From Neonectria sp. B-13 (lineage: Eukaryota; Ascomycota; Sordariomycetes; Hypocreales; Nectriaceae), in assembly GCA_002682825.1 (NCBI GenBank), contig NOKP01000021.1:1-64000 (forward strand): DNA of 64,000 bases, read 5' to 3'. Positions 11,613 to 23,700 of the stretch are shown piece by piece. The notes below the pieces were generated by a model. The model was given only the letters and a program-made list of their open reading frames with translations. It did no database searches and was not told where the DNA came from. Numbering within the stretch: position 1 is the stretch's first letter; each line of letters opens with the position of its first letter. Both the position numbers and the translations under genes were made by a program.

Positions 11613-11634
11613 TTAGAGTAGCAGGAGCTCAGCT

Positions 11635-11938
11635 CTAGAAACGGAAATGAAGTTTAGTACGCTTGGGTTTCGTCTCCGAGTTAAACGGTATAACCCAGCC
11701 AGCATCCCTGAAGATTCGGTTGTGTCAAGAAACTCAAGAATAGCAGGCATACCCCTACCCTATACACTCTGTTCCCAGTAGCTTGGCTGTTCTCAACAAT
11801 AGCATACTTGCCCTTGGTCCACGTTCGCATCCAAAGCAGAAAATGTCTTAGTCCGATCATGGTTGTCCCCAGGACTGTGAATGTCCCAGGACCATAGTTG
11901 TTCCAACTTTGGTAGAGATAATAGGACAAATCTGCCAC
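11635..11938 (-). CDS. Small hypothetical protein, possibly two exons
   Basis: A frame from 11938 encodes MADLSYYLYQSW.. with a hydrophobic/aromatic middle. A GTAGGG..TTCAG pair (about 11709-11759) would join it in phase to a short exon ending TAG at 11635-11637. Without splicing the frame ends at 11681. I recognise no family; the support is only length and a plausible intron. Confidence 0.25.
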
Positions 11939-12329
11939 GAATATAGACGCCCATAACTTCCCTTCTCCCCCATAATCCTGAGCTGATGCTACTTTAAGCT
12001 AAACTCGAGGTGAGCCTGAGTAAACTTAAGGTGAGCCAACAAGAAATTTGGGTCTATGGTAGACAAGAGTGTGCGACAATCGCAGAGTAAGTAATTAGAG
12101 AAGAAAAGTCGTCTATCCATATAGCTTGATTTTCCCGTGGACATACTCAGTCACGAAAAGGACATCAAATTGTGGAAAACAAATATGTCAAGCATTTACT
12201 GCAATGAGTAGTCCATAACCGGGACAATAGATCACCTGCGAACCCCAGCGAGTGTGTAACGACCCTCAATGGTGACTCTACTCCCTCCTCCTCCTCCTCC
12301 TCTTCCTCCAATTCGGGCGACCTCACCGG
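11939..12329. other. Intergenic with (CTC)n tract
   Basis: No gene seen. A CTC/CTT trinucleotide run lies at about 12282-12310. On the minus strand it would encode a Gly-rich tail just after the ZZ finger of the neighbouring pseudogene. Confidence 0.45.
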
Positions 12330-15300
12330 CCCGGCCCCCTTCTTTCGAAGTCATGTCCTGGATGCGTCTCCGCTGCTGACCAGTGGCATTTGAAGCAAAA
12401 GTCAAAGTTAGGAGATGGACTGCTTGATGTCAGCACCATCACAGAGGTATGAATTTACCTAGAGAGAAGAACAATAAAAGAGCCTCAAGTTATTTCCTGA
12501 ATGCATCCGTCACACGTATATCCCCAGTGCCTCACCCCGACTGTCCGGATCTTCGGCTCCTCTGGGACCTTTTCGTCTGGAATAGACGACGCTGCTGCTG
12601 CATCCAAGGTGTTAGGGGCTTCGATTCTTTCGAGCGCATCATCCGCTTCATGGAGCCATCACCATCCGCGACGTTGAGGTTCTTCACATCTGAATTCGCC
12701 CGCAGCCACCGCGAGACCTCGTCGCTCTGACTCGTCGCCGCGTAGTGGGCGACAGTGCGTCCTTGATTGTCGACAGCTGACAGGAAGTTGCTGGCAGCAT
12801 CCACGAACTTTTTGAAGATGGCTTCTTCGCCTGCCCATGCAGCAATGTGCAACGGCAACCGGCCCTGGGGGTCTGCGGCGATGACGCTGACGAATTTGTC
12901 GAATAGTTGCTGAACAACTTCCGACGACAACGAGAAGGCAGCGGCGCTCAGAGCGTTGAAAAAATATGCCGCTTCTTTCGTCGCGTCGGCGCTCTCGAGG
13001 AGAAGGCGGCAATTTCTTCGTAGCCGCCTTAAGCAGCGGCCGTGAGGGCAGTGTTGCAAGCTCCACCCTCAGCGTCCACATCTGCCCCGAGTTGAAGCAA
13101 CTCTTGGACTAACTTGATATAACCAGTTTCGGCAGCTGCATGAAGAGCCGTAGGAAAGAAACCTTCGCCGTTGTTGATGTCCGCCTTGGGCAAACTGCCG
13201 CCAGCGAGCAACAGCCTCGCCATATGCACTCTTCCGCTGTTGACAGCAGCCAGCAGCGTGGTATTTCCCTCCTTATTTTGGAGCTCAGTGTACACTCCAA
13301 TCTCCAGGAGCTGCTTGACGATATCCTCATTTCTAGCTATCACAGCCCATAATAATGCTGCATTACCGCTCTCATCCTGTGAGTTCAGCTCCAGGTCAAC
13401 TGCACCTTGGTATTCCAGGAGCATTTTAGCAGAGCTGAGTGTCCCAGATCGAATTGCAAAGTCCAGGGCCAAGCAATTATCAAAATCTCTAATAAGAATC
13501 AAGCTGATATCCTTATTGAGCAGCTTGTATGCTAGCCTATCATGACCATTGCTAGCCACGTAGTGCAGTGCCATCTTGCCCTTGGAATCTTGAGCCTTAA
13601 GGTCTGACCCGTGAGCGAAGAGCAGCTCAGCATGATTCTCCACGTATCTAACGTTGGTTAAAGTTATCAGAGCTGTTCGGCTTGAGTTGTATCGTGCGTC
13701 TACCTTGAAGCCATGCCCTAGTAGCCACTTGAGTGCATCGTACTGGTTGTAGGCAATATGGAGCGATCGTCTCCCGTCGTTTCCAGTGGCTTCTATCGAT
13801 TGGGGAGCTCTTTTCCACAGCTCTTCCACGACCATGACATAGTTCCCCCAAGCGGCCAGATTCATAGCCATCAAAGCTTCGTCGTCAGCCTCAATAGGAT
13901 CAACTCCCGTAGCAAGAACGAGGCCAACAAGCTTAAGACTCCCGTAAGACGCTGCGTAGTGCAATATGTTCCAAACCCACCCCCCTTCGTCTGATGGGTC
14001 TGGCCCGTGTTGTAACAGAACATTCACAACCCTCCAGCTTCCATTCCAGACGGCATAGTGAAGGGCGCTTCTGTCCTCCTCGTCATAGTCAGTGGGATTG
14101 GATTTCACCTTGAGCAAAACCTCGATAACCCGGGCATGGTCCACGGAAGATTGGATTGCTTCGAGCCTGGCGATACAAGAGAGGATATTTCGTTGGTAAG
14201 CGTCTCTAGATGTGGCATTAGCCCCTTTGTCAAGCAGAAGAACACCATGTCTACTCGTCCAGCCAACGCGGCTGCTGCCAGAGGTGTATTGCCTGCACCG
14301 TCTTGTTTGTCCACTGCGAAACCTGTGGGTAAAAGAAGAGATACTTTGCCCCCATTACGCTTCTCGGATGCATAGTGAAGGGCTATGCGCCTAAATTCGT
14401 CAACGTGTGTAGCAAGATACGTACTCGACGCACCGTCTGCGCCGAGGCAGATGTTAACGAGTCTGAGGAAGCCGGCCTTTGCTGCTTTAACAATTACTAA
14501 AAGAACATCTGAGAATACCGTTCCTGAAAGGGCATGATCTAGAACTAATTCAGCAATGGAATTGTAGCCATGTACTATGGAGTAGTAGAGGGCTGTATGA
14601 GAGTCCTTGTTGAGTAGATCGACCGCTGCCCCTCGCTCCAAGAGATCGCCACTTCTAAGCTCCCTCTCTCGCTAGCCAACATAAGGGGCTTTTTCTTTCT
14701 TCATTGCGTGTATTGATTCCACCAAACCGGTCTATTAAGGTTGAGTGTTTATTGTTGTCTCGAGCGTTGTCCCGATGTGGACTTATTTCGTCGGTTTTCC
14801 TGGCCTCAATCACAGTTTCTGCCGGTAATTGGCGTTCTTGTTGTACATCCTAACGTCTCTTTGTCTTTTCGTCTCCCCTTTGCATCTTTTTCAGCCATTC
14901 GAGTTTATTCAGCACTATCTGTGCAATCTCTTTGTAATTCCTGGCAGCGGCTAGATGGAAGGATCTCTTACCTATGCGAAAAGCGACTCATATATCAGCC
15001 CCTTTCCTAAGCACAACCTGAAGGATTGCCGCGTGGCCACTTGCAGAGACGTACAAGACGAGCTTCATGGTATCAGTTGCCTGTTTTGAGTCCGGGTCAG
15101 CCCCCTTCACCAAAAGAAGGGAGACCATGTCAACGTAACCATTCTTGGACGCAAGCTGTAAAGTAGTGCTGCTACTAGGTATCATATCAACGTTTTCGAG
15201 ATGGCTATTGGGAAATATGTCCAATTGCTTGAAAAATTCAAGCTCCACAGCCTGACAGAGAATCTCACACCCGCTTGAGATATCAGGATGAAACTTCGTG

Positions 15301-16560
15301 ATATGACGGAACAGAGTTGCCACAACCTCATCGTGCCCCCATGCAACGCATAAGTCAGTGCGAGGGTGAGGTCCCCAAGCTCTCGATCCACAGACCGGCC
15401 GAGGAGATGTTTTACAATGGATTGATGTCCTCCCCAACTCGCCAGGGCAATTTCCATACCACAAGAAGCATTCTCATCAAACTCTTGCTCCAGCTCCTTC
15501 ACCAGGTCCGAAAATCCAAGCAAGGACGTTAGACACAGGAGCTTCCTGAGAGGAATATGGTCGGGGGGAATATCCGTACCGCCTAGTTTGAGTTCAACAC
15601 TGACCACCTTGTAATGAAGGATTCATCCTGTAGGAACTTAAGGATTCGTTTCATACCACAACCACGTTCTTCTGCTATTCGATAATGTGTCAGCCAGAAT
15701 GACACATCGTAGCAGGTCAAGCCGAGGACTAGGTCTTGTGGTCTATCGAATGACTCTTTGTTCAAAGCGTCTCAGCGCCTTCTTGGAAGCTATAGGAAGA
15801 AAGATATTCAAGTAGAGACAAGGGTCAGAGCTTCCATCCATGATGTCAGATTTTGGGGAGTCAAAAGCTGCCCTCCCTCGAACTTTGACAGATAGTCCAT
15901 TGTCAACGCTAACTGGGCGTCGTTTTCCGACTTGATCAATGTTCCGTATGCGGTTTTCGAACGCTCTCAAATATGGCTTCTTGGTCAAAATTTGTGTTGT
16001 CAATTTTTCCATTGCGAGTATGTTCTATCCCTTGGTCGGGGTCATAATAGTGCCGCGCATCGGGTCGCCAAAGTCATCGACTAAAACCCGGACGTCGGGG
16101 CCCTCCGCAAAGAGAGCAACCTTGACAACCGTGGATGAGGCTTAGGGATAAAAAACTTCCTTGAGAACTCCAAGGAAGTCAATCAGAGAGGAGTCGCAGT
16201 TGTTAATGAGAAGAAAAAGGGTTTCTTTCGATTCGCTGACTCTAGTGAGGACTAGCTTGAATAGAATCTGGAGAGAGTTTCGAGTCCACGCTCCCCTTTT
16301 GCGTATGGAGCTACATAGTACAGTGACCCAGTCAATTATTCTTCAGTCTTGATTTAACACCTAAATAACAACACCTAGAGAGGAAAGGAGCTCAGAATTG
16401 AGGTGGACGATTGGCGGCGTTGATCGTTTCCGTCGAAACTAAAGTAAGCAACTTTATGCTGCTTATTCTCACTTTGTAGCTGTCGAAATAGTGCCACTGA
16501 GGCTCTATGATCACCTTTCACCTGAGAAACTTGAAAGCACAAGATAGAAGATTAGCTAGA
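12330..16560 (-). pseudogene. Decayed NACHT - ankyrin - ZZ-finger (STAND/NLR-like) gene
   Basis: Read on the minus strand across several frames. About 16520-16380 gives a NACHT-like block (VAYFSFDGNDQRRQSS); about 16260-16170 gives a Walker-B-like LFLLINNCD. Ankyrin repeats fill about 15600-12700 (SALHYAVWNG, TALHAAAETGY, PLHIAAWAGE). About 12530-12340 gives a ZZ zinc finger (HWGYTCDGC, then FDFCFKCHW and THPGHDF). Breaks include stops at 16142-16144, 16025-16027, about 14995 and about 13030, and frame changes near 15590, 15350, 14650, 14245, 13015 and 12655. Two stops fit C-to-T change (CGA to TGA, CAA to TAA). NACHT-ankyrin proteins act in fungal non-self recognition and cell death; this copy cannot. 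Upstream sequence to about 16700 has N-terminal fragments that I cannot assign. The 5' boundary is approximate. Confidence 0.8.
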
Positions 16561-17227
16561 GCATTTCCAGGCATGAAACCTTTTTTGGTGTACGTTGATG
16601 AGGCTGTTCTACTCCTCTAAGACCATGCAAAGAGGCGATATTGAGGACATTGTCACAAGCGTCTTCGCATAGAACCTATTGTAGTCTTTATCGAACATAA
16701 TATGACTGTATTCTATTGACTGAGAGTAGAGTTTGTACCTTTCTTTATGATTTCAGCAATAGTACAGGCTTTAGCACTATCCTCATCAAAGTCCATAAGA
16801 TCTCAATGAGGCCTTTTGCATCCAATAATGACTTCACCTAGGAGCCCTAAGGTTGCCGAGTACTTGCTTACTGTCTTGCCTTTCAGTTAGTATAGAAGAA
16901 GGTAGTCAATTCACATAAGGTGAAGCTTACAGTATTCTGGCAATTGTCTCTGAATTGGTACACATTGATCGAGTTTGGCATTGCTATCAAGTTGAACTCT
17001 CTAGTGACTTATCCAATATTGCAAGCCAGATTTTGGACCCTTGTGGAAATATTTTATAGGAATAGAAATGAAGACTGATTTGTGAAAAGTATGTTTAGAA
17101 TAAGGTCTTCTTATGATGTCGTGCTACTAACACAATGGTGAGGCATACTGAAAAAGACTTCATTACAACTAGTGGGTAAGTTGTCCTACAGTAGGTTTCC
17201 TCTAATGTCAAATTTTCACTTCCCTGT
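16561..17227. other. Degraded flank between the NACHT pseudogene and RIP island B
   Basis: On the minus strand, short stretches look like further N-terminal sequence of the NACHT pseudogene (for example NVLNIASLHGLRG near 16640), but stops and frame changes prevent a model. Composition becomes AT-rich toward 17200. Confidence 0.35.
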
Positions 17228-17388
17228 AGAGTAATAGTTCTAAGGAGTATATTAATCCTAGAGTGCTATTACTTAAGGAGTAATATTATTCTTATAACTA
17301 TTAGTCTTTCTATAATTAGTAAAGGAAAAAGTAGGTATATTATAGTTCTGCTGGTTGTAACTGCCTAATTCTAACCTGGGCTATAACA
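17228..17388 (-). mobile_element. LTR family A fragment, reverse orientation
   Basis: This is the reverse complement of the first ~160 bp of the LTR at 3080: the block 'ggtatattatagttctgctggttgtaa' ending CTATAACA at 17388 matches the LTR start TGTTATAG. The rest of this LTR is missing on the left. Confidence 0.7.
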
Positions 17389-17865
17389 GCTTAGTCTAGA
17401 GGATTGTATAATACTCTCTTATAATAGGTTTAAACTATTGTTCTATAATTCTCTTAAGTCTTTCTAATATATACTAAACTTTACTACTTTCCCTATTAAA
17501 CTATATAAGAAAGTAGATAAAATAGGCTTATATCTAGGTTAAGTATACTTATAGCTTAGCTAGGGTTCTATTAAAGGGTTTTAAAGGGTTTAGCTTAAGA
17601 ACTTCTTTTATATTCTTACTATTAATAGTAATAGTTATTAAAGTAATAATGTTCTAAACCTTATTATAGTACTAATTAGTCCATTCTATTTAAATTTATA
17701 TAGTATAGTTAACTAAGACTTAAAAATTATTAAGTTTAGTAGTAAGGCTTGTAATCTATCTATAAAATACTTTAACTGTCTTATTATTATTATTATCCTT
17801 CTCCTTCTCTAATATATTAGTATTATAATAAGAAAGGATTATAATAGTAAAAGTAATACTATTAT

Positions 17866-18008
17866 TAATATTTATTAAAGTTACTTAAGTAGTTATTTTA
17901 ATAGTTTAAGTATTATTTAGATTAATATAATAATACATTAAATAAGAGCTATTAATATATAATAGTTAGGTTTAAACTAAGGGTATAGGGTAGGTCTAAG
18001 TATATAGT
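17866..18008 (-). mobile_element. LTR family A 3' end plus internal junction, reverse orientation
   Basis: 17866-17958 is the reverse complement of about 3448-3535 (element interior next to the LTR). 17959-18008 is the reverse complement of the LTR end (GGGTAGGTCTAAG block). The LTR breaks off where the inverted repeat begins at about 18009. Confidence 0.65.
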
Positions 18009-18418
18009 TTTATTAGAGCTAATAAACTATAATTAGGCTTAATAAATCCTAGGAAAATATCTATAGATATTACATAATATAGTACTATTTATACTATATA
18101 TATACTATATAAGTCTATTACTATTACCCTATTAGTCCAATTATATCTTAATTAGCTTTCTAAGTTATTTAGATAGAGTTTAGAAATCTCTTTTCTAAAC
18201 TACTAATAATACAATAGTAACCTATTTAATTATTATATATATAATATATAATATAAAACTGCTTTTAGTCTATTCAATCAGCTTAGTCTAATTGTAATTA
18301 GTCTATTAGATCTTAGGCAATTTGTCTATAAAAAGAGAATGTCTATCTATTCTATCTAAAGTTCTTTAAGCATCTTATGTACTTAATTCATATTTAATAC
18401 AACTAATAAGCATATTAT

Positions 18419-18618
18419 TGTAAAGAGCTGGCCGTGGGCCCGGCTGGAGTCGTAGGCTTGCCGTAGGGCTTGCCGCTGTATACCGCAAGGTCCCGACTCT
18501 TTATAACCTATTGTGTAGTACGGTCCAGTAACGTAGCTTACTAGGATTGGTTGATCTTTTTGGCCTAACGGCTGGATTGGTCTATTGCAAGGTTAGTTAC
18601 ACTATGCTAACCCTTACA
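18419..18618. mobile_element. 200-bp solo LTR with 5-bp target-site duplication ATTAT
   Basis: It starts TGTAAAG and ends CTTACA (short terminal inverted repeat). ATTAT flanks it at 18414-18418 and 18619-18623. It is GC-normal and without RIP change, inside heavily mutated DNA. The right arm of the surrounding inverted repeat shows the same locus without it. Length, TG..CA ends and a 5-bp duplication fit a solo LTR; a very short TIR element is less likely. Confidence 0.8.
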
Positions 18619-18861
18619 ATTATTCTAACTTACTTTTCTTACTCTATCTAATGAGCTGTTTTATTGTCTTAAGAACCTTCTTTAGAGATCCTTATTACTA
18701 TAAGAAGTTTCTTATCCTTTTAGTTACTTATTTTACTAATTTTAATTACTCTATTGAGCAGGCTATATTTTTCCTAATAGATATATACTACTAAGAGCTA
18801 TTATATCTAAATATAATTTCTTTAAATCTAGATTATAAAACTAAACTATAGGATTTTATTA

Positions 18862-19040
18862 ACTTAGATAAATAGTTTTTTAAAGCTAGGTTTAAAGACT
18901 GAATTATATATATCTTTTAGCTTAAGTAATTAAGCTTTTAAACCTAGGTTTAAAGACTAAGCTATAGAATAAATTCTCTTCTTAGCTTAAGTAAGTAGAC
19001 TTTTAAACCTAGGTTTAAAAGCTAATTACCTTATACTAGC
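18862..19040 (+). repeat. Tandem repeat, ~62-bp unit x3, with palindromic core
   Basis: Units begin near 18876, 18936 and 19000. The second contains the 18-bp perfect palindrome TTTAAACCTAGGTTTAAA (18937-18954) and the third a 20-bp one (19001-19020). They form the loop between the arms of the inverted repeat. Confidence 0.7.
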
Positions 19041-20165
19041 TCTATTTAGTTATTTAGCTAAAGTATAAGTATATTTGTGAGAAAAGATAGAGCCTGCTTA
19101 ATAGGATATTCAAAGTCAGTAAAAGAAGTAACTAATAAGATAGAAGATTTTTCAGGGTAATAGGAGTCTCTAAAGAAGATTCTTAAGACAAAAGAATAGC
19201 TTATTAGATAGAGCTAGAAAAGTAGGTTATAATGATATTCTTATTGGTTCAATTGAGTAAGAACTAAGTGCATAAGATACTTAAAGAACTATGGATAGAG
19301 TGGGTAGATGCTCTCTCTTTATAGATAAATTGTCTAAGATTCAGTAGACCAATTGCAACTAGAATAGGCTTATTAGATAGGCTAAAAGTAGTTTTAAATT
19401 ACTTATTACCTATATGATGATTGGATAAGTTACTATTGTATTATTAGAGGTAGAAAAAGAAGGTTTCTAAACTTTGTCTAAATAACTCAGAAAGCTAATT
19501 GAGATATAATCAGACTAATAAAACAATAGTAATAGATTCATATAGTATATATATAGTGCATATAGTACTATATTATGTAATATTAGTGGATATTTTCCTA
19601 GGATTTATTTAGCCTAGTTATAGTTTATTAGCTTTAATAATATTAGACTATTATTAGTATTACTATCTATATAATATAGTAAATCCTAGCTTTAACCTTA
19701 GAGTAAAATGCTTAACTATATTTTACTAGTTATCTTTAATTTAATAACTATAGTAATATAAGCTTTAAAAGTAAATTTGTAATTATATTAATAATTATAA
19801 CTTAATAATAGTATATTAATTTAGTATTTTAAAGAGAAAGAAATATTAAAAAAAGTAATAATAATATAATATACTAAATAGAACTATATAAAGACTTATA
19901 ATATATTACTTATATAGTCTTACTATTACTATTAAAACTATTATTAAACTATTATTTCTACTTATTTATAATTCTATTAAATTTTATATTTTCTTTACTT
20001 AAGCTTAATAGAAGAATAGATCTTTAGATTTTAAATCTTATTATTAACTTTTACTTCCTATAGCTTTCTAAAACTTCCTCTACTAAATCCCTTTATACAG
20101 TTTTATAGTTAATATTAAAGATAACTATAGAATATCTATATACTTTAGCTTAAGCAAGGGTAATA

Positions 20166-20703
20166 TAGGGCGCTAAGCTAATGTATTGCCTTACCACAGT
20201 CAAAGGGATACTTAGCAGCAATTATAACCACCAATCGTCAATTTAACATACTGGCTGCAAGCCCCACAACAGACAGCGCCGCTATTCGGCCATCGTCCGT
20301 CGGCCTATAGTAAACGGAGGATGATTTGCTCACCATAGCCAGTGCCAACTGATTTCCCCGCAGGTTGCATAGGTAGAATTACGTGTCGAGTACGGATACG
20401 ACGAATCGAATCATCATGACGACAGGTATGCCCCCGCATTTCCTCGACTCTGTGGCCTTATAAGAAGCACCATGCTTCCCTCGGAATACGTAATCTTTTT
20501 CAGCCAGTGATAGCCTCGTGGCCAAGAAGACTGAATTGAAAGCGGCTGCTACGTTGCGACAAAAGAACCCGCTTGAACAGGCCTTGCTACGTTTGCATCG
20601 CCCCTTGGCGTGTCGAGGGACTGAACACTCCGGACGGTGCAGATCCATTTACCGAGCCGCTCCGACTCATGATCGTCCTTGATCTCACACGCGGCTCACC
20701 AAC
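20166..20703. promoter_or_regulatory. Upstream region of the HeLo-like/NACHT/ankyrin gene
   Basis: Normal composition returns at about 20166. No convincing gene is seen on either strand. It presumably holds the promoter of the plus-strand gene starting at 20704; no individual sites can be assigned. Confidence 0.4.
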
Positions 20704-23700
20704 ATGGGGGATCCGCTCAGCACAGCGGCGAGCATCATCGCCGTCCTCCAGCTGTCCGCCTCAGTTGTCGGGTACATCAACACGGCCGTCGGCGCCACGG
20801 AGGAGCGAAAACGCCTTCGCGAGGAGGTTCGGGCATGTGAATACATCCTTTGCCAGCTGAAGGAAAAGGTCGACGACTCCGAAGAGGGCACGGCGTGGTT
20901 GGAGACTGTCGAAGCCCTCGAGGCTCCAAGCGCGCCGCTTGGTCGGCTATGGACTGCTCTGAATACCGTCAAATCCAAGTTACGCCCCAAAGAGGGTATC
21001 CAGAAGATGCTTGCCAGCCTGAAATGGCCGTTCAGCGAGAAGGAGGTCGAGAAGATGTTCGCGGCGATCGAGCGCGAAAAGGCACTCCTGGATCTTGCTC
21101 TGCAGAATAACTCCCAGAAGCTGATCCAGGAGATCAAAAAGACGACCACCGAGAATAAGAGAAAGCTTGAAGACTTGATCAAAGCAATTCACAGCCACTC
21201 GAGCCAGATCCATAACGAGTTCGTGGGATTAAAGGGCGACATAGACAGTATTCGCAAAGACCAGAACGAGGACAAAGCTGCTCGCAGCCGCGAAAAGATT
21301 GTTAAGTGGCTCACTCGGATCGACTACGCCGCTCAGCAGAGTGACTATATCGCGCGGCGTCAAGCGGGAACTGGCCAGTGGCTCCTAGGCTCAGTGGAAT
21401 TCACTACTTGGGTAGAGTCATCAAAGCAAACGCTGTTCTGTACCGGGATACCCGGCGCTGGAAGACCATCCTCACCTCGATCGTGATCGACAAATTAACG
21501 ACACTGTTCGAAGGCTATGAGACCGTCGGTATTGCATATCTATATTGCGACTTCAAACGGCACGCCGATCAAACAGCCAAATACCTTCTCACGGATCTCC
21601 TTAGACAGTTATCCAACCGCCGGCTATCACTCCCGAATTGCGTGGAGACTCTCTATTCCAAGTACGAGAAAAAAGGAACAAGTTCTCCATCATTTGATGA
21701 CATATCTACAACACTCCAGTCGGTTTGCAAGCTATATGCCAAGGTGTTCGTTGTCGTGGACGCGATCGATGAATGCCAGACATCTAACGCTCACCGATCA
21801 ACTCTCCTGAAGGAAATCTTTACTCTTCAGGCCCAACATGAAGTCAATATCTTTGCAACCTCTCGATTCATCCCCGAAATCACCCAGATGTTCGTGAACA
21901 GCCAGTCACTCGAAATCCACGCGCGGCCCGAAGATGTGCGGAGGTATATAGATGGCCACATCCTACAACTGCCATCTTTTGTGCAACAGAGACCAGATCT
22001 TCAAGCGGAGATCAAGTGCGAAATCGTGAAGGCTGTGGATGGAATGTATGTTGCTTCCTTTTCCAATTGATCTTCTACATATTGACCTCCCTACACAGGT
22101 TTCTGTTGGCCCAACTTCATCTTGACTCATTAGTTGGCAAAAGATCACCCAAGGCTGTTCGGGCTGCTCTAGCAAAGCTACCTTCTGGTTCCGATGCATA
22201 CTTCAAGACATACGAGGAGGCACTGAAGCGAATCGATGCACAGGTCGTTGATCAAGTAGAGCTGGCTAAGCAAGCCCTCTCGTGGATTGTTTGCGCGCAA
22301 CGGCCAGTCACTACGACAGAGCTCCGACACGCGCTTGCGGTCGAGATTGGCGAGCCTGAGTTCGACGACGAGAACCTGTCGGTGATCGAGGATATCATCT
22401 CTGTGTGTGCCGGAATGGTTACCGTCGATACTGAGAGTGACATTATCAGGCTTGTTCATTACACGACGCAAGAGTTCTTCGCAAGAAAGCAGAATGAATG
22501 GCTTCCCCATGCCCAGGCTGAGATTGCCCACACCTGTATCGCATACCTGTCGTTCGATGTCTTTGAAGCCGGATTCAGCAATTCGAATAAAGACTTCGAA
22601 GAACGGTTGCAGTCGAATCCTCTATACAACTATGCAGCACATAAATGGGGACATCATGCCCGCATGGCTACGAGAGAGGCCGGCCATGCAGCAAATCCAA
22701 CACCGCCGCCGGGACCTGGAGAGCCACGAGAGTTCAGAACCCCTGAAGCTATGCAACAGATCATCCTAGCGTTCCTCAGCAATGGCAACAAACTCTCCGC
22801 ATCCAACCAGGCGCTGTTTGCGACCAGGCGGTGGGTGCATCCATACTCCCAAGATGTGCCGACGCACTTTGCGGCCATGCATACGGCGGCCTATTTTGGC
22901 CTACGGGATATAGTGGTTAGTTTGCTTCAGCAAAACCACGATCTGAACGCGCAGGATAATTATGGCCGAACACCGCTATGGTTGGCAGCGCAAAACGGAC
23001 ACGTGATGGTTGTAGAGACACTACTACGAACGGCAGGCGTCGAGCCCGAATTAAAGGACTCAAAACATGGCCAAACCCCGCTATCTGTTGCTGCTGGAGG
23101 TGGGCATTACGAGGTTGTGGAGCTACTTCTGACCAAGGAAGGCGTGGATCCGATGTCGAAGGATGCGAACAGCTTGACGCCGCTAGCGCAGGCTTCAGCA
23201 GGAGGCTACGATGCCGTTGTGGAACTGCTCCTTGCTAAGGAGGATGTGGAATTGATGTGGAGAGACAAGCTTGGCCTGACGCCGATCTTGCATGCCGCAT
23301 TTAGAGGCCATGAAAAGGTGGTAAAGCTCTTACTTGCAAAGGGTGTCGACCCGAACTTCAGAGGTCTGGCCGGCGAGACACCGCTGATGGCAGCAGCATA
23401 CGACGGAAATAAAAAGATCCTGAAGATGCTGCTCGGCTGGAATGGCATTGATCGAGAACCCAAGGACGAAAAAGATCGTACACCACTGTGGTGGGCTGTA
23501 GAGAGACAGAATGGAGCAATCGTTAGTCTGCTCCTGGCCCAAGACGGCATCGACATCAACTATCGGGATGCGTACGGGAACTCACCGCTATTTGAAGCCG
23601 CAGGACATGGTTACCAGGCAATAGTTGAAAACCTGTTGGCACAGGACAAGATCGAGCTGGATTCGAAGAACGAAAACGGTCAGACACCCCTCTCTGTCGT

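Larger units (their letters stand above)
18009..19640. repeat. Large inverted repeat (arms ~570 bp) in RIP island
   Basis: Left arm about 18009-18780, right arm about 19075-19640 in reverse complement. The outer ends match as TTATTAGAGCTAATAAACTA versus TAGTTTATTAGCTTTAATAA. Removing the 205 bp of inserted LTR plus one target duplicate leaves arms of about 570 bp each. Mismatches are mostly transitions, as expected if both arms were hit by RIP after formation. It could be two copies of one element in opposite orientation. Confidence 0.8.
17228..20165. repeat. RIP-degraded AT-rich island B
   Basis: About 2.9 kb of AT-rich, stop-rich DNA containing inverted fragments of LTR family A, a large inverted repeat (18009-19640) and a single GC-normal insertion at 18419-18618. 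No coding frames survive. It lies between two NACHT-ankyrin genes that point away from it. Confidence 0.85.

Noticed and set aside
20379..20648. 89-codon minus-strand frame upstream of the STAND gene
   Set aside because: No domain and atypical composition; it lies in the presumed promoter.
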